Assembly: GCA_938004375.1 (NCBI GenBank)
Contig: CALKWH010000077.1
Location: 1-8,963 of the forward strand
Length of the DNA: 8,963 nt
Reading direction: 5' to 3'
From: an uncultured Pseudomonadota bacterium
GTDB lineage: Bacteria > Myxococcota_A > Polyangia > HGW-17
Below the pieces are notes generated by a model. It did no database searches. It had not been told where the DNA came from and saw nothing but the letters and a program-made list of their open reading frames with translations. A program made the position numbers and the translations under genes. Numbering within the stretch: the first letter of the stretch is position 1; each line of letters begins with the position of its first letter. Positions 7,766-8,963 of this stretch are shown here, one piece after another.

Positions 7766-7796
7766 ATGGTGGCTATGCGCCTTCGCGCGACCGCCA

Positions 7797-7815
7797 GACG
7801 ATGACGTCATCCGTC
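7797..7815 (+). promoter_or_regulatory. inverted repeat in the leader of lipoprotein gene 2
   Basis: A perfect ATGACGTCAT palindrome (7801-7810) is extended by GACG (7797-7800) and CGTC (7812-7815), with one unpaired C at 7811. It ends 3 nt before the AAGGAG Shine-Dalgarno (7819-7824). It could be a protein-binding palindrome or a leader hairpin affecting ribosome access. Copy 1 has no equivalent in its leader. Function is speculative. Confidence 0.35.
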
Positions 7816-7830
7816 CACAAGGAGTGTGCC

Positions 7831-8919
7831 ATGAAACGCGGAACCCACCTTCTCATTATTTTCCTCTTATCCGCCTGGGCCTGCACGCCCGATGACAACA
7901 AGAACGACGTCAACAACGTTAACAACGTTAACAATTTAAACAACGTCAATAACGTCAATAATTCAAACAACGCCAACAACATCAACAATCCGGTGAACGA
8001 GATCTGCGGCGACGGCGTCGACAACGACCTCGACGGCACCATCGACTGTGACGATCTCGACTGCCTGGGCCAGCCCGGCTGCGCCACGAACAACCAGAAC
8101 GACGCCGGCGACGACGCCGACGGCAACATCTACGACTTCGACGCCGACAGCGGGAACTGCCCCCCCGAGATGCAGAGCCCCTGCCCCACTCCGACGCCCA
8201 CCGGCTGTCTCTCCTCCGAGGTCGCCAACAACGGCCTCGACGACAACTGCAACGGTCAGATCGACGAGTCCGGCGGCACCGCCTGCTCGCCGGGCGCCGT
8301 ACGCGCCTGCTTCCTCGGCCCTCCGGGGCGCCGCGGCGTGGGCGCCTGCGCCGACGGTCAGCAGGTCTGCCTGCGCACCTCCGGCGAGTTCGGCTCCTGG
8401 GGCCCCTGCGAAGGCGGCATCTCCCCCTCCCCCGAGCGCTGCGACTCCCTCGACAACGACTGCAACGGCTGCGTCGACGACGAGCTCTGCTGCTCCCCGC
8501 CCATCGAGTGCCCGGACAGCAATCACCCGACCCTGCAGGGCGCCGCGCCCTTCACCGACTTCGTCATCGACGGCGCCAACTATTACCACGGCACCGCCGT
8601 GCGCTGGGAGTGGACCGTGTCCTCCGGCCCCTGCGACGACGTCCTGGGCGTGAACTCGTACACCGTCAACGGGAACGACACCATCGGCTACGTCGCCAAC
8701 ACGCAGCAGATCACGCTTCGCTTCAACCTGTCCGGCGAGTACACCATCACCATGCGCGTGTACTACACGCAGACCGACTACTATGAGTGCATCTTCATCC
8801 TGCGCGTAGCCGGCCCCGGCCTGCGCGTGGAGTTGTGCTGGGACACCACCGGCTCCACCGACATCGACCTGCACTTGATGAAACAGGGGCTGGGTACCAA
8901 CTACTGCACGGCCTCGGAC
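7831..8919 (+). CDS. secreted Cys-rich lipoprotein, tandem paralogue (copy 2), 3' end missing
   Basis: 363 codons of a paralogue of the preceding gene, cut off where the contig ends. ATG 7831 is preceded by AAGGAG (7819-7824) at 6-nt spacing. The signal peptide MKRGTHLLIIFLLSAWAC is different from copy 1 and ends at a weaker lipobox (AWAC, Trp at -2, lipidated C18). An NNX tether of eight full triplets follows, then the same three Asp-rich loops, Cys-rich region and PKD-like region. The protein is identical to copy 1 through the block, then diverges in the segment leading into the C-terminal beta domain: V-A-N-T for T-A-N-S, T-Q-T-D for T-D-T-D, T-T-G-S-T-D for T-N-D-D-T-D, and one codon fewer near the end. 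A full gene should be about 525-530 codons. Bases after 8919 are adapter, so the residues they would encode are not real. Same inferred surface location as copy 1. Confidence 0.88.
7912..7989 (+). repeat. NNX codon repeat (copy 2)
   Basis: 26 codons of Asn-Asn-x (x = Val, Val, Leu, Val, Val, Ser, Ala, Ile, then NN before Pro), the same length as in copy 1 although the first three triplets differ in sequence. It encodes the tether after the lipid anchor. The shared near-identical block begins inside this repeat at 7939. Confidence 0.88.
7939..8691 (+). repeat. 753-bp near-identical duplicated block, right copy
   Basis: Right-hand partner of 6217-6969, offset 1722 bp, two synonymous differences. 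Immediately after 8691 the two genes differ at about 30 positions in roughly 228 bp by hand count, so the right boundary of near-identity is abrupt. Confidence 0.93.
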
Positions 8920-8963
8920 AGATCGGAAGAGCGTCGTGTAGGGAAAGAGTGTAGATCTCGGTG
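8920..8963. other. Illumina TruSeq adapter (not genomic)
   Basis: The last 44 bases begin AGATCGGAAGAGCGTCGTG and continue as the Illumina TruSeq adapter sequence (reverse complement of the universal adapter). The match runs to the end of the window. The genomic sequence ends at the GAC codon 8917-8919. Comparison with copy 1 supports this: homology to the paralogue stops exactly at this Asp codon. Confidence 0.98.

Overview
The window looks like one short-read contig from a high-GC bacterium, most likely Myxococcota, Bradymonadota or a related former-deltaproteobacterial lineage. Three things suggest this. Most of the sequence is strongly GC-biased at third codon positions. The protein kinase has the glycine-loop style common in myxobacteria. 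The two secreted lipoproteins combine an (N-N-x)n linker, Asp/Cys-rich 'GVDND.DG..D' loops and a C-terminal 'LRVELCWDT..DIDLH' domain, an architecture I know from myxobacterial surface proteins. This is taxonomic inference, not a database result.

Left part (1-5917, all minus strand): a tightly packed five-gene operon, read from right to left. It encodes a tail-anchored Ser/Thr protein kinase (5917-4802), a class II aldolase-family protein (4790-3798), a multispanning flippase-like/LPG-synthase-TM protein (3801-2866), a phosphoglycolate-phosphatase-like HAD hydrolase (2863-2201) and DNA polymerase I (2200-1, running off the left edge). The junctions are an 11-nt gap, a 4-nt ATGA overlap, a 2-nt gap and a directly abutting TAG-ATG, so co-transcription and translational coupling are very likely. 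The Gph-PolA pair makes sense for DNA repair, because 3'-phosphoglycolate ends release 2-phosphoglycolate when repaired. PolA keeps its 5'-nuclease and polymerase motifs but its 3'-5' exonuclease site is degenerate.

Middle (5918-6105): a divergent intergenic region. It holds a candidate kinase promoter, a perfect 14-bp palindrome, an A-tract and an extended -10 promoter for the rightward genes.

Right part (6106-8919, plus strand): two tandem paralogous lipoprotein genes, each with its own A-tract/TGCTATA promoter and Shine-Dalgarno. The first is complete (527 aa). The second is cut off after 363 codons. They share a 753-bp block with only two synonymous differences, flanked by clearly diverged sequence. 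That pattern fits recent gene conversion or an assembly chimera.

Right edge (8920-8963): 44 bases of Illumina TruSeq adapter, not genomic DNA. The real sequence ends at 8919. I see no tRNA, rRNA, CRISPR, transposase or phage genes.
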